Source: Planococcus glaciei
Lineage (GTDB): Bacteria > Bacillota > Bacilli > Bacillales_A > Planococcaceae
NCBI RefSeq assembly: GCF_900099655.1
Contig: NZ_FNDC01000008.1
Location: forward strand, 1 to 64,000
DNA length: 64,000 bases
Direction: 5' to 3'
A program made the position numbers and the translations under genes. Below are positions 26,038 through 34,828 of the stretch, piece by piece (positions within the stretch are counted from its first letter, which is position 1; the number at the start of each line of letters is the position of its first letter). Under the pieces are notes generated by a model. That model was not told the origin of the DNA. It was given only the letters and a program-made list of their open reading frames with translations, and made no database searches.

Positions 26038-26049
26038 CTAAAATTTTAG
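26038..26049. promoter_or_regulatory. GntR-type operator copy 3
   Basis: CTAAAATTTTAG is a perfect palindrome, 19 bases before the start codon of the hydrolase gene at 26069 and just upstream of its AAGGAG. A bound repressor here would block the promoter or early transcription. Confidence 0.65.
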
Positions 26050-26068
26050 CTAGAAGGAGCAGATGTAC

Positions 26069-26926
26069 ATGCCAATCAAGACGCATAAAGTCCAGACAGG
26101 AACTTACGAAACCCTCATACACGAAGGAGGAGCGGGCAACAGCGAAACGATCATCTTCCTGCACGGCAGCGGCCCAGGAGCCAGTGCCAGTTCAAACTGG
26201 CAGGACGTACTCGCGCAATACGCCAATGACTATCATGTCGTAGCGCCGGATCTAGTCGGGTTTGGCGAGACCGAGCATCCGTCGGAATATCCGTCCAATG
26301 GCGTGCAATGGATGAACTTGCGGATTGAACAAATTCTGAATTTGATGGACCGCTTGAATGTCGAGAAAGCCCATTTGGTCGGCAACTCACTTGGCGGGGT
26401 CATTTCTTTATTCCTGGCAATGGATACACCCGAGCGCTTTGACCGCATCGTATTGATGGGGGCAGGCGGCGGCTTGACTGAACCGACACCGGAACTCAGC
26501 AAGCTGGCAAACTTCCATAAAGATCCGACAGCGAAATCTTTGCGCAATTTGTTGAGCTGGTTCCTTTACGACACGACGGGCATGGAAGAGAAACTCGATG
26601 CCATTGTGGAACAGCGCATGGAATTGTTCAACCGTCCGGAAGTGCTTCGTTCCTACGAAGCGAATTTCAAAAATACCCACTTATCGGATATGCTGGTTCC
26701 GCCATCCGCTTTAAAGCGCATGAAGCATGAATTTCTGTTGATCCACGGCCACCAGGACCGCTTCGTTCCATTGGCAAGCAGCCTGTATGTCATGGATTAT
26801 CTGGAAAACGCCGAACTGCATGTTTTCAAACGCTGCGGCCACTGGGCGCAAATCGAACAAAAAGAGCAATTTATCAAATTGACGCATGATTTCTTTGACC
26901 GCAATAAAGTGCTCAATCAAGTTTAA
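26069..26926 (+). CDS. Alpha/beta hydrolase, meta-cleavage product hydrolase type (copy 1)
   Basis: A 285-residue C-C bond hydrolase of the BphD/HsaD/MhpC group. It should hydrolyse the ring-fission product of an extradiol dioxygenase, giving a 2-hydroxy-2,4-dienoate and an acid. Marks: oxyanion loop LHGSGPGASASSNW near residue 30, nucleophile elbow GNSLGG (Ser about 108), acid Asp in HGHQDRFVP, and base His in RCGHWAQIEQ. ATG 26069 has AGGAG 9 bases upstream; an ATG at 26063 is too close to it. It heads the first aromatic operon, with a GntR palindrome just upstream. A paralogue lies at 45547. Confidence 0.92.
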   Translation: MPIKTHKVQTGTYETLIHEGGAGNSETIIFLHGSGPGASASSNWQDVLAQYANDYHVVAPDLVGFGETEHPSEYPSNGVQWMNLRIEQILNLMDRLNVEKAHLVGNSLGGVISLFLAMDTPERFDRIVLMGAGGGLTEPTPELSKLANFHKDPTAKSLRNLLSWFLYDTTGMEEKLDAIVEQRMELFNRPEVLRSYEANFKNTHLSDMLVPPSALKRMKHEFLLIHGHQDRFVPLASSLYVMDYLENAELHVFKRCGHWAQIEQKEQFIKLTHDFFDRNKVLNQV

Positions 26927-26986
26927 ACACTACTAACCAATTGGGATGGTTATCCAAATGAATAAAAAACAAGGGGCGTGGCTATA

Positions 26987-28180
26987 TTGACTCAAATGGC
27001 GACTGATATTAAACAAACACTGGTCGAAAACGGCACAGCGTTGATTCCGAAATTGCGTGAACTAAGTTTTGAAATCGACCGCAACAGCGCAATACCGGAT
27101 GAAGTGGTCCAAGATCTTCAAAGCAATGGCTTATTGAAAGTGCTGCGTCCGGAGATTTTCGGCGGACACCAGACGAATATGCGGACTTATACGGAAGTGG
27201 TGACGGAGATTTCCCGCGGCAACGGTTCGGCCGGCTGGTTCGTGTCGCTAAGCAACATCCGCGACTACATGATTTCATATGCATTCGGCCAGCAAGCCCT
27301 CGATGAAATTTTCGGTCCTGGAGAAGACGTCATTTTGGCTGGGAACTTCAAACCGATCAAATGCGAAATCGAAAAAGCGGAAGGCGGCTATTTCATTAAA
27401 GAAGCACAGTGGCCATTTGTTTCCGGAAGCCCGCATGCAGACTGGTTCTACTTCGGATTCCCGGTAGCCGACGAAAACGGCGGCATGGAAATGGCGATTA
27501 TGGTGCTTCCAAGGCACGAAGTGACGGTTCTTGATGACTGGAACGTCATGGGCTTGAAAGGGTCAGGCAGCAACAGCGTCCGCGTTGAAAATGTCTTTCT
27601 TCCGGAGCACCGCGTGTCGCTCGACCGTTTGGCAAGACAAGGCGAATACATGATTGAACCGTTAAAACATGTGCCGCTTTACCAGACGCCTTTTGTCCCT
27701 TCCTTGACTTTGTCGATTGTTGCACCGGCATTAGGTTTGGCGCAGGCAGCGCTTGACCTTCACATGGAGCGCGTCGGAAAAGCGGGAATCGGCAATACGT
27801 TCTACAACAAAATGAGCGAAGCGCCGATCACCCACCTGCAAGTGGCGCAAGCCCAACTGAAAATCGATTCCGCTGAACTTCATCTGTACCGTGCGGTTGA
27901 TATGCTCGATGACTATTCGGTGAGAGGCAAGCAGCTGACGATGGAAGAAGGCATTCGCATGAAAGCGGATTTCGGCTACGTCAACCAGCTCTGCAAAGAA
28001 GCGATCGACTTGATGACCGAAGGCGCCGGGTCCGTCTTCTCCTACAACAACAACTTGTTTCAGCTGGTCTACCGTGATTTCCTGTCGATGCACCTGCACG
28101 GCTTCATCACACCGAACAGCTTGATCGAAACCTACGGACGCGTCATGTGCGGCCAGGAACCGAATACTTATTTCGTTTAA
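26987..28180 (+). CDS. Acyl-CoA-dehydrogenase-type flavin-dependent monooxygenase (HsaA-like, copy 1)
   Basis: About 397 residues of the two-component flavin hydroxylase family with an acyl-CoA dehydrogenase fold (HsaA, HpaB-C2 type). These use reduced FMN/FAD from a separate reductase to ortho-hydroxylate a phenol into a catechol. Visible: SFEIDRNSAIPDEVVQDL, RPEIFGGHQTN, ISRGNGSAGWFVSL, a middle beta domain with VSGSPHADW and MGLKGSGSNSV, and a C-terminal helical bundle. The TTG at 26987 lies 10 bases after AAGGGG; GTG 26978 is too close and ATG 26996 is possible. The reductase partner is encoded at 29608. A paralogue lies at 42992. Confidence 0.9.
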   Translation: MTQMATDIKQTLVENGTALIPKLRELSFEIDRNSAIPDEVVQDLQSNGLLKVLRPEIFGGHQTNMRTYTEVVTEISRGNGSAGWFVSLSNIRDYMISYAFGQQALDEIFGPGEDVILAGNFKPIKCEIEKAEGGYFIKEAQWPFVSGSPHADWFYFGFPVADENGGMEMAIMVLPRHEVTVLDDWNVMGLKGSGSNSVRVENVFLPEHRVSLDRLARQGEYMIEPLKHVPLYQTPFVPSLTLSIVAPALGLAQAALDLHMERVGKAGIGNTFYNKMSEAPITHLQVAQAQLKIDSAELHLYRAVDMLDDYSVRGKQLTMEEGIRMKADFGYVNQLCKEAIDLMTEGAGSVFSYNNNLFQLVYRDFLSMHLHGFITPNSLIETYGRVMCGQEPNTYFV

Positions 28181-28185
28181 ATAAA

Positions 28186-28554
28186 GATATTCCGCAAAAC
28201 AGCTACGAAGCTAATGGCTGTAGCTTGCAAGGCCATTAGCTTTGCGACGAAGCAGCGCAGCGATGCAGGAGCATGTGTTTTTAGCCGCAGGCGTCTCCGC
28301 TGTTTTGCTCCATATCTTAGTTAATGAGGATCAAGAGACTATCTAAATGATTCACTTTTTTATAGAATGCTTATCCAGCGCCGGCGCGCCCAAGGGCTAG
28401 GCAAGGAAATGATCCAAAAGCATTTTGGAGCATTTCCTTTGCGACGAAGCTAGCGCAGCGATGCAGGAGCAGAAGGTTTTTAGCTATGAGACGAGTGGTT
28501 TTCTCGGCTCATGGCGAGAGCCATGCCCAAAGCGACCGAAGCGGAATATCAAAG
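28186..28554. repeat. MITE-like intergenic repeat, copy 1 (long form)
   Basis: Bounded by inverted termini: GATATTCCGCAAAAC at 28186-28200 and GCGGAATAT at 28541-28549. Inside is a hairpin with AAGCTAATGGC arms (28208-28242). A 33-base module beginning TTTGCGACGAAGC occurs at 28241-28273 and again at 28438-28471 with one extra base. A second hairpin (GGAAATG...CATTTCC) and a CATGGC-GAGA-GCCATG hairpin follow. The left terminus, a 59-base block (28342-28400; 47 of 59 identical by hand alignment) and the last 31 bases (28 of 31) recur at 45278-45497. It is noncoding and fills the gap between the monooxygenase and the first dioxygenase. Confidence 0.75.
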
Positions 28555-28622
28555 TTAATTTTTTTAGTACACCTTACTTAATCATATTTATATTATCAAC
28601 CAACCATAAGGGGGAAACGCAA

Positions 28623-29576
28623 ATGGCAATTCCAGAAATCGCAAAATTAGGGCATTTTGGTTTGGTATCCACAGATCTTGAGAAATCACTTTGGTTTTTT
28701 AAAGAAGTGTTAGGCCTTGAAGAAACAGAAGAACGGGACGGCGTCCATTACTTGCGTGCTTGGGGGGATTTCGAGCACCACACCTTGACCATCCGCCAGG
28801 GAGATGAGGCGAAGCTGGACCATATTGCGTGGCGCACGAAGAAGCCGGAAGACGTGGAAGGTTTCGCGGAAATTCTGGAAGAATCGGGCACGCCCATCAC
28901 ATGGAACGAAGAAGGCATTGAAGCCGGGCAAGGCAAAGCGTTCCGTTTCCAAATGCCAAGCGGGCATACATTGGAAATCTATTACGAAATGGAAAAGACC
29001 TTGGCGGATCCGAAGAGCCGTTCGGTGCTGAAAAACCAGACGCATAAATCGTGGGCACGCGGCATCTCCCCTCGCCGGATCGATCACGTCAACTTGTTGT
29101 CATCCTTGCCGGCAAACGAACTGGCAGATTTCCTGATGGACAAATTAGGCTTCCAGATGCGCGAATGCGTACAGGCGCCAGACGGCAGTCTGGTCGGCGC
29201 TTGGTTGAGTGTCACTGCATTGGTGCATGATATCGCCATCAGCCACGATCCGAATGCTGCTTCCACAAATGAAGTGCACCACATTTCATACTGGCTGGAC
29301 AATGCGCAGGACCTATTGCGGGCAGCGGATATTCTGAAAGAGAACGGCATTCACTTCAAAGGCCCCGGAAAGCATGGGATTTCACAAGCCATGTATATTT
29401 ATGCCATCGATCCAGGCAGCGGTGTCCGTGTTGAAATCTTCACGAACGGCTACTTGATTTTTGAACCGGACTGGGAACCGATTGTCTGGACATTGGATGA
29501 AATGGACATCGGCTTCACTTACTGGGGCGACCAGACGGATACCAAAACAGAAAATAATCCAACCATCAAAGCTTAA
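28623..29576 (+). CDS. Type I extradiol ring-cleavage dioxygenase, VOC superfamily (copy 1)
   Basis: A 317-residue two-domain enzyme that opens a catechol next to its hydroxyls (meta cleavage) using Fe(II) or Mn(II). Probable metal ligands in the C-terminal domain: His155 (RIDHVN), His219/220 (VHHISYW) and Glu271 (VRVEIF). His251 and the Tyr residues of KHGISQAMYIY match the family signature region, and DPGSG is one residue longer than in XylE. ATG 28623 follows AAGGGGGAAACGCAA; the frame is open further upstream but that part lies in the repeat. Two paralogues of identical length lie at 33037 and 44243. Followed after 31 bases by the flavin reductase. Confidence 0.93.
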   Translation: MAIPEIAKLGHFGLVSTDLEKSLWFFKEVLGLEETEERDGVHYLRAWGDFEHHTLTIRQGDEAKLDHIAWRTKKPEDVEGFAEILEESGTPITWNEEGIEAGQGKAFRFQMPSGHTLEIYYEMEKTLADPKSRSVLKNQTHKSWARGISPRRIDHVNLLSSLPANELADFLMDKLGFQMRECVQAPDGSLVGAWLSVTALVHDIAISHDPNAASTNEVHHISYWLDNAQDLLRAADILKENGIHFKGPGKHGISQAMYIYAIDPGSGVRVEIFTNGYLIFEPDWEPIVWTLDEMDIGFTYWGDQTDTKTENNPTIKA

Positions 29577-29607
29577 GATCCAAACCGAAAATAGAGGAGG
29601 AATTATC

Positions 29608-30084
29608 ATGGATGATCGTTTATTCCGAGATGCAATGGGCAAATTCACCACAGGAGTCACGGTATTGACAACAGAGTTTGAAAACGAACCTGCGGGAATG
29701 ACGGCCAATGCGTTCATGTCGGTTTCATTGACGCCAAAACTGGTCGTCGTATCAATTGGGCACAAAGCGCGCTTTTTGGAAAAAGTGAAAGTTGCGCAGA
29801 AATTCGCGGTTAATATTTTGGCCGCCGATCAGGAAAACTACTCCCGCATGTTTGCCGGCCAATTAAAAGACGACAGCAGAATCGAGTTTGCGGAACTGGC
29901 AGGCCTTCCGGTCGTCCCGAACGCTTTGGCGCAAGTCAGCTGCAAAGTGGTCGCAGAACATATTGAAGGTGACCATACCTTATTGATTGGCGAAGTGTTG
30001 GACATCCGCTTGGAAGACGGCAATCCATTGATTTTCTTCAGCGGCCAATACCACGCTCTGGCAGAAAAGACAGCTGTTCTATAA
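29608..30084 (+). CDS. Flavin reductase component of the two-component monooxygenase (HsaB/HpaC-like)
   Basis: A 158-residue split-barrel FMN-binding protein that reduces free flavin with NAD(P)H and hands it to the oxygenase. Marks are the N-terminal FRDAMGKFTTGVTVLTTEF, the flavin-binding GMTANAFMSVSLTPKLVVVS, and the C-terminal GQYHALAEK. ATG 29608 follows GAGGAGGAATTATC. It is the only flavin reductase gene in the cluster, so both oxygenases (26987 and 42992) probably share it. It sits 31 bases after the dioxygenase and 15 bases before the hydratase gene, inside one operon. Confidence 0.93.
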   Translation: MDDRLFRDAMGKFTTGVTVLTTEFENEPAGMTANAFMSVSLTPKLVVVSIGHKARFLEKVKVAQKFAVNILAADQENYSRMFAGQLKDDSRIEFAELAGLPVVPNALAQVSCKVVAEHIEGDHTLLIGEVLDIRLEDGNPLIFFSGQYHALAEKTAVL

Positions 30085-30099
30085 AAAAGGAGGAAAAGG

Positions 30100-30891
30100 A
30101 TGGATATTCAAAAAGCGGCAAGCCGATTGGCGCAAGCTGAACAGGAAAAGACACCGATTCCTCCTTTGACATCCGGAGCAGAAGCCATTTCTGTTGAGGA
30201 TGCTTACGGGATCCAGTTGCTGCAGATCCAGAAAAAGCTGCAGCACGGCGCCCAAGTCAAAGGATTGAAAATTGGGTTGACGAGCAAAGTGATGCAGGAT
30301 ATGTTCAATGTCCGGACGCCGGATTACGGCCATGTGCTGGATTCGATGGTTTACAGCGAAGACAAAGCGGTCAATATGGATGCGTTTATCCAACCGAAAG
30401 TGGAATTCGAAATTGCATTTATTTTAAAAGAAGACCTGCAAGGCCCAGGCGTGACGGTGGAAGATGTATTGGCTGCCACCGATTACGTCGTGCCGGCCAT
30501 CGAAATCATCGACAGCCGCATTGAAAACTGGCAGTTCAAATTCGAAGACACCGTAGCCGATAATGGATCGTCTGCAGGTGCGATACTCGGAACGAAAAGA
30601 ACTTCTCCAGACGCGGTGGATTTGGCAGGGGTTGAAATGACCGTTTACAAGAACGGCGAAGTGTTTGATTCGGCCAAAGGCGAAGCGGTGATGGGCCATC
30701 CGGCTAAAGCGGTGGCTTGGCTGGCCAATGCAGTAGCAGAATACGGCATCACCCTTAAAGCCGGATATTTCGTCCTGGCTGGCGCTTTGTCGAAAGCGGT
30801 GCCGTTTGAAAGGGATGATGTGTTTACAGCCGATTTCAGCGAACTGGGCGAAGTCGCCATTTCGTTTGCAAGGGAAGGTGAAAAAGTATGA
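30100..30891 (+). CDS. 2-hydroxypenta-2,4-dienoate hydratase (2-keto-4-pentenoate hydratase)
   Basis: A 263-residue enzyme of the MhpD/XylJ/HsaE family. It adds water to 2-hydroxy-2,4-dienoates from ring fission, giving 4-hydroxy-2-oxoacids. Visible blocks: [17 protein letters not shown], the metal-binding [11 protein letters not shown] (Glu residues), [14 protein letters not shown], and the C-terminal [15 protein letters not shown] 30100 follows AAAGGAGGAAAAGG. The end overlaps the next gene by 4 bases, showing tight coupling of the three lower-pathway genes. Confidence 0.93.
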   Translation: MDIQKAASRLAQAEQEKTPIPPLTSGAEAISVEDAYGIQLLQIQKKLQHGAQVKGLKIGLTSKVMQDMFNVRTPDYGHVLDSMVYSEDKAVNMDAFIQPKVEFEIAFILKEDLQGPGVTVEDVLAATDYVVPAIEIIDSRIENWQFKFEDTVADNGSSAGAILGTKRTSPDAVDLAGVEMTVYKNGEVFDSAKGEAVMGHPAKAVAWLANAVAEYGITLKAGYFVLAGALSKAVPFERDDVFTADFSELGEVAISFAREGEKV

Positions 30892-31766
30892 GGAAATTAA
30901 AGGTCGGCATCATCGGTTCCGGCAATATCGGGACGGATTTAATGTATAAAATCGAACGCAGCGATGCACTCGAAATGAGCGTCATGGTCGGCATCGATCC
31001 GGAATCGGAAGGGCTGAAGCGCGCCAAGGACCGCGGCTATGAAGTGGTCACAGACGGCATCGATGGATTGATGGAGCGCTTGGAGTTGGTGGATATCGTC
31101 TTTGATGCCACTTCCGCCAAAGCGCACAAACACCATAGCGAATTACTGGTCGCGGCAGGCAAAAAAGTCATCGACTTGACGCCGGCTGCCATCGGGCCGT
31201 TTACGGTTCCAACTGTGAATTTGAACGAGCATTTTGCACAACCGAACTTGAATATGGTGACGTGCGGCGGCCAGGCGACCATTCCCATTATCAATGCCAT
31301 CAACCGTGTCGTTCCGGTGGAATATGCCGAAATCGTGGCGACCATTTCAAGCAAAAGTGCGGGGCCGGGAACCCGTGCTAACATCGACGAGTTCACGCGA
31401 ACTACGTCCAAGGCAATCGAGCAAGTGGGCGGGGCCAAAAAAGGCAAAGCGATCATCATATTGAATCCGGCTGAACCGCCGATCCTTATGCGCGATACGG
31501 TGCACGCACTGATTGCCGAAGGCGGCAAAGAAGAAGAGATTGCCGTTTCCATCAATGAAATGGTGAAGGACGTGCAAAGCTATGTGCCGGGTTACCGCCT
31601 GCGCGGAACGCCGCAATTTGACGGCCAGAAAGTATCGGTGTTTTTAGAAGTGGAAGGGGCAGGCGATTTCTTCCCGCCTTACTCAGGAAATCTGGATATT
31701 ATGACAGCCGCCGCGGCCAAAGTAGCAAATGAACTTGCGAAACAGCTGGCAGCCGCTGAAGTGTAG
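30888..31766 (+). CDS. Acetaldehyde dehydrogenase (acylating)
   Basis: A 292-residue CoA-dependent aldehyde dehydrogenase of the MhpF/DmpF/HsaG family. It converts acetaldehyde (or propanal) + CoA + NAD+ to the acyl-CoA. The Rossmann motif [17 protein letters not shown] is at the N-terminus, the catalytic Cys is in [13 protein letters not shown] near residue 125, and later [17 protein letters not shown] and the C-terminal [16 protein letters not shown] appear. In this family it forms a channelling complex with the aldolase encoded next, 12 bases downstream. It overlaps the hydratase gene (ATGA). Confidence 0.95.
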   Translation: MRKLKVGIIGSGNIGTDLMYKIERSDALEMSVMVGIDPESEGLKRAKDRGYEVVTDGIDGLMERLELVDIVFDATSAKAHKHHSELLVAAGKKVIDLTPAAIGPFTVPTVNLNEHFAQPNLNMVTCGGQATIPIINAINRVVPVEYAEIVATISSKSAGPGTRANIDEFTRTTSKAIEQVGGAKKGKAIIILNPAEPPILMRDTVHALIAEGGKEEEIAVSINEMVKDVQSYVPGYRLRGTPQFDGQKVSVFLEVEGAGDFFPPYSGNLDIMTAAAAKVANELAKQLAAAEV

Positions 31767-31778
31767 GGAGGAAAACGG

Positions 31779-32792
31779 ATGTTACAGCGATCATTTGAAA
31801 TTTTAGATGTCACGTTGCGCGACGGAAGCCATGCAATGAAGCATGCGTTTACCGAACAGCAAGTGATCGATACAGCAAAAGGCCTTGACCAGGCAGGAGT
31901 CAGTTATTTTGAAGTGTCGCACGGCGACGGCTTGGGCGGCTCTTCCTTGCAATACGGTTTTTCGAAAGTGGATGAACTCAAATTGATTGAAGCGGCCGCC
32001 GGCGTCTGCAAAAACTCGAAGGTATCGGTGCTGCTGATTCCGGGAATCGGCATCAAGGAAGACTTGCAAGACGCGGTAAAAGCAGGTGCCAAAATGGTCC
32101 GCGTGGCGACGCATGTTACGGAAGCGGACGTGGCAGCCCAGCATATTGCCCTTGGCCGTGAACTTGGCTTAAAAACGGTCGGCTTTTTGATGATGGCGCA
32201 TATGGCTGACGTTCAGAAAATCGTTGAACAAGCCAAGCTGTTTGAAAGCTACGGCGCCGAAGTGATTTACGTGACGGATTCAGCTGGGTATCTCTTGCCG
32301 CATGAAGTCACCGAGCGCATCAGCGCTTTGAAGCAATCGGTGTCCTGCGAAATCGGCTTCCATGGCCATAATAATTTGTCGATGGCCATGGCCAACACGG
32401 TCGCAGCAGTCGAAGCAGGCGCTACATATATTGACGGCAGCTTGCGCGCGCTCGGCGCAGGCAGCGGCAATACGCAGACCGAAGTCATGGTCGCGGTGCT
32501 TGAGCGCCTCGGCTACCAGACCGGCATTGATTTGTATTCAATCATGGACGTGGCGAACGATGTCGTGGCGCCTTTCATGCAGCGCCCGCAGGAAATCACA
32601 GGATCGGGATTGATCATGGGCTATTCAGGCGTCTATTCAAGCTTTTTGCTGCACACGCAGGCGGCGGCCAAAAGATTCGGCGTCGATGAACGCGATATCC
32701 TGGTGGAACTCGGCCGCATGAAAGCGGTCGGCGGACAGGAAGATCTGATCTATGATGTCGCTCAAAGCTTTGCGGTTAAGAAAGCTCTTTAA
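31779..32792 (+). CDS. 4-hydroxy-2-oxovalerate aldolase
   Basis: A 337-residue metal-dependent class II aldolase of the MhpE/DmpG/HsaF family. It splits 4-hydroxy-2-oxoacids to pyruvate and an aldehyde that is passed to the acylating dehydrogenase. The HMGL-like barrel begins DVTLRDGSHAMKHAF (metal Asp, catalytic Arg), with EVSHGDGLGGSSLQYG, and metal His residues in GFHGHNNLSMAMAN. The C-terminal communication domain is full length. ATG 31779 follows GGGAGGAAAACGG. It is the last gene before a strong terminator, so the first operon ends here. Confidence 0.95.
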   Translation: MLQRSFEILDVTLRDGSHAMKHAFTEQQVIDTAKGLDQAGVSYFEVSHGDGLGGSSLQYGFSKVDELKLIEAAAGVCKNSKVSVLLIPGIGIKEDLQDAVKAGAKMVRVATHVTEADVAAQHIALGRELGLKTVGFLMMAHMADVQKIVEQAKLFESYGAEVIYVTDSAGYLLPHEVTERISALKQSVSCEIGFHGHNNLSMAMANTVAAVEAGATYIDGSLRALGAGSGNTQTEVMVAVLERLGYQTGIDLYSIMDVANDVVAPFMQRPQEITGSGLIMGYSGVYSSFLLHTQAAAKRFGVDERDILVELGRMKAVGGQEDLIYDVAQSFAVKKAL

Positions 32793-32827
32793 GCCATATC
32801 AGTGCCCGTAAAATTCTATAGGTAAGC

Positions 32828-32868
32828 AAAAACGCTGAGAAGAGAAATCTTTTCAGCGTTTTTATTTT
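32828..32868 (+). terminator. Terminator of the first aromatic operon
   Basis: AAAAACGCTGA and TCAGCGTTTTT with an inner AAGA/TCTT pair, followed by TATTTTTA. It separates the lower-pathway genes from the second operon at 33037. Confidence 0.92.
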
Positions 32869-32892
32869 TAGGAGCAGCAGGACCCAAAAATC

Positions 32893-33006
32893 AAAAACTA
32901 ACAAAAACTAACGGAAAATCTCGAGGGAATCGAATAATTTCTACTCTAGTATGTAAGTTTTTGTTTGTGTAATATTTCAGTATATTCAACAAATTCTTTA
33001 AATTAA
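32893..33006 (+). promoter_or_regulatory. Activator-site-like repeats and promoter region of the second aromatic operon
   Basis: AAAAACTAAC is tandemly repeated at 32893-32902 and 32903-32912, one helical turn apart, and the second copy continues GG. Further down, TTCTTTAAATTAA (32994-33006) is identical to 42942-42954. Both motifs recur upstream of the third aromatic operon (42828-42880 and 42942). Sharing by two promoters of one pathway suggests a common activator; the XylR_N-V4R-PucR protein is the candidate. Confidence 0.5.
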
Positions 33007-33022
33007 TTGTAAACGCATACAA
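33007..33022 (+). promoter_or_regulatory. cre site (CcpA binding), full consensus match
   Basis: The core TGTAAACGCATACA fits WTGNAANCGNWNNCAW at every defined position. It lies 14 bases before the start codon of the dioxygenase at 33037, touching its ribosome binding region. CcpA bound here would block transcription when a preferred sugar is present. Confidence 0.7.
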
Positions 33023-33036
33023 AAGGCGGGGATGAA

Positions 33037-33990
33037 ATGGGCAATCCGGAAATTGCAAAATTAGGCTATGTGGCATTGGTGACACCAGATTTGGAAAAAT
33101 CATTGCATTTCTTTAAAGAAGTGATTGGTCTGGAGGAAACAACAGAGATCGGCGGCGTCCATTATTTGAGGGCGTGGGGAGATTTCCAGCATCATACCTT
33201 ATCCATCGAAAAAGGAGACAGCGGCCATGTGAAGTACATTGGCTGGCGCACGAAAAACCGGGAAGATGTAGCCGGGTTTCAGGAGTTGTTGGATCAGGAC
33301 GGAATTCCGGTAGACTACTTGCCGGCTGGAACCACTCCGGGCATCGGGGAAGCGATTCGCTTTCAATTGCCAAGCGGCCACACGTTCGAGTTGTACTACG
33401 ATGTCGAGCGGCCGGCAGTTGAAGAAAGCCGCAAGTCGATTTTGAAAAACCAGACGTACAAATCGTGGGCGAAAGGCGTCTCACCAAGAAGACTGGACCA
33501 TGTCAACATCCACACGTCGACAGATGCCGGCATCACCTACGATTTCCTGAAACAATTGGGCTTCAATATGCGGGAGTATTTGCGGGATGACAATGGCGAT
33601 GTGATCGCTGGCTGGATGAGCGTTACCCAACTTGTCCACGATATTGCACTGGCACAAAAGCCAGTCTTGCCGACGCCGGCGCGCATTCACCATATCTCGT
33701 ATTGGTCGGATGATTCACAGGACATCCTGCGGGCTGCCGACATTCTCCGCGAACACGACATCGATTTTATCGGTCCAGGCAAGCACGGCATTTCGCAGGC
33801 GCTTTACTTGTATGTCATGGATCCGGGCAGCGGCTTCCGCGTTGAATTGTTCACAGGCGGCTACTTGATATTCGAACCGGACTGGGAACCGGTGGAATGG
33901 ACGATGAAAGAACGGGCATTCGGCAATACGTATTGGGGAGACACCGTCCAGGACAAGGAATTGAACAATATCACGATCGAAGCAAAATAA
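33037..33990 (+). CDS. Type I extradiol ring-cleavage dioxygenase (copy 2)
   Basis: 317 residues, closely similar to the enzymes at 28623 and 44243. Likely metal ligands His155 (RLDHVN), His218/219 (IHHISYW) and Glu270 (FRVELF) are all kept, as are His250 and the LYLY tyrosines, so it should be active. ATG 33037 follows AAAGGCGGGGATGAA. It heads the second aromatic operon (33037-40614) rather than pairing with a monooxygenase, so its catechol may come from a different step or substrate. A cre box and two shared motifs lie upstream. The next gene is 19 bases away. Confidence 0.92.
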   Translation: MGNPEIAKLGYVALVTPDLEKSLHFFKEVIGLEETTEIGGVHYLRAWGDFQHHTLSIEKGDSGHVKYIGWRTKNREDVAGFQELLDQDGIPVDYLPAGTTPGIGEAIRFQLPSGHTFELYYDVERPAVEESRKSILKNQTYKSWAKGVSPRRLDHVNIHTSTDAGITYDFLKQLGFNMREYLRDDNGDVIAGWMSVTQLVHDIALAQKPVLPTPARIHHISYWSDDSQDILRAADILREHDIDFIGPGKHGISQALYLYVMDPGSGFRVELFTGGYLIFEPDWEPVEWTMKERAFGNTYWGDTVQDKELNNITIEAK

Positions 33991-34009
33991 GGAAAAGAGG
34001 CGAAATCCT

Positions 34010-34810
34010 ATGAAAACAATCGAAATCAATCACGCCAATTTGCAGCATTGCCAGCAAACGCTTCCGCAGCATGTCATCGCTTTGGGATTTTTTGACGGAC
34101 TTCATAAAGGCCATCGGACCGTTATTGAAACGGCCCGCCGAAAAGCGGATGAACTGGGACTGCCTTTAGCGGTCATGAGTTTTTTCCCGCATCCGAAGAG
34201 CGTGTTGTCAAAAGGGCAAAAACAGGTCGAGTATTTGATGCCTCTGGAGAAAAAACAGCAGCGGCTTCAGGAACTGGGCGTCGATTGGTTCTTCATTGTT
34301 GAATTCAGCCTGGATTTCGCTTCTCTTTCCCCGCAGCAATTCGTCGGCCAGTATTTGGTCGGACTGGGTGCAAAACACGTGGTTTGCGGCTATGACTACA
34401 CGTATGGAGCCAAAGGCGCCGGCAATGTCAATACGCTTTATGCAGACGGCGGCGGCTGCTTCGGCGTGACCGAAGTGGCAAAAGTGGAGCTGTGCGGCGA
34501 CAAAATCAGTTCAACCCGCATCCGTGAAAGCCTGGCAGTGGGGGATATTGAATTTATCCAGAACTTACTGGGAGAGCCTTACACAATTGAATGGTGTCCG
34601 GAAAACGGCTTGCTTCCGCAATACACTTTGCCGGCACGGGGAGAATACGTGGCAACGGTGAAATGCCATGACCGGGAAATCGTTGGCATTCTGCAAGTGA
34701 CCGCTGACCAGCAGATCAATTTCAACCGCGTCGGCTTTATCTCGGACCGCATGATGACGATCAAATGGCATAAAGAAGTGGAAGAAACCGCGTTCAGTTT
34801 GATGACTTAA
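34010..34810 (+). CDS. FAD synthetase-like nucleotidyltransferase (RibF N-domain type)
   Basis: 266 residues with the FMN adenylyltransferase signature: GFFDGLHKGHRTVIETARRK near residue 28 (the HxGH motif), VVCGYDYTYGAKG, and DKISSTRIRESL. The C-terminal part (LPQYTLPARGEYVATVKC) only loosely resembles a riboflavin kinase domain and lacks clear kinase motifs. It probably makes FAD from FMN. Its position inside an operon rich in FAD enzymes suggests a dedicated cofactor supply, distinct from the housekeeping ribF. ATG 34010 follows AAAAGAGGCGAAATCCT. Function beyond the fold is inference. Confidence 0.82.
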   Translation: MKTIEINHANLQHCQQTLPQHVIALGFFDGLHKGHRTVIETARRKADELGLPLAVMSFFPHPKSVLSKGQKQVEYLMPLEKKQQRLQELGVDWFFIVEFSLDFASLSPQQFVGQYLVGLGAKHVVCGYDYTYGAKGAGNVNTLYADGGGCFGVTEVAKVELCGDKISSTRIRESLAVGDIEFIQNLLGEPYTIEWCPENGLLPQYTLPARGEYVATVKCHDREIVGILQVTADQQINFNRVGFISDRMMTIKWHKEVEETAFSLMT

Positions 34811-34828
34811 TAGAGAAGGGTTGGTTGG

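Noticed and set aside
28425-28622. N-terminal extension of the first dioxygenase frame
   Set aside because: The upstream part lies inside the intergenic repeat; the paralogues start at the position of ATG 28623, which has a good ribosome binding site.
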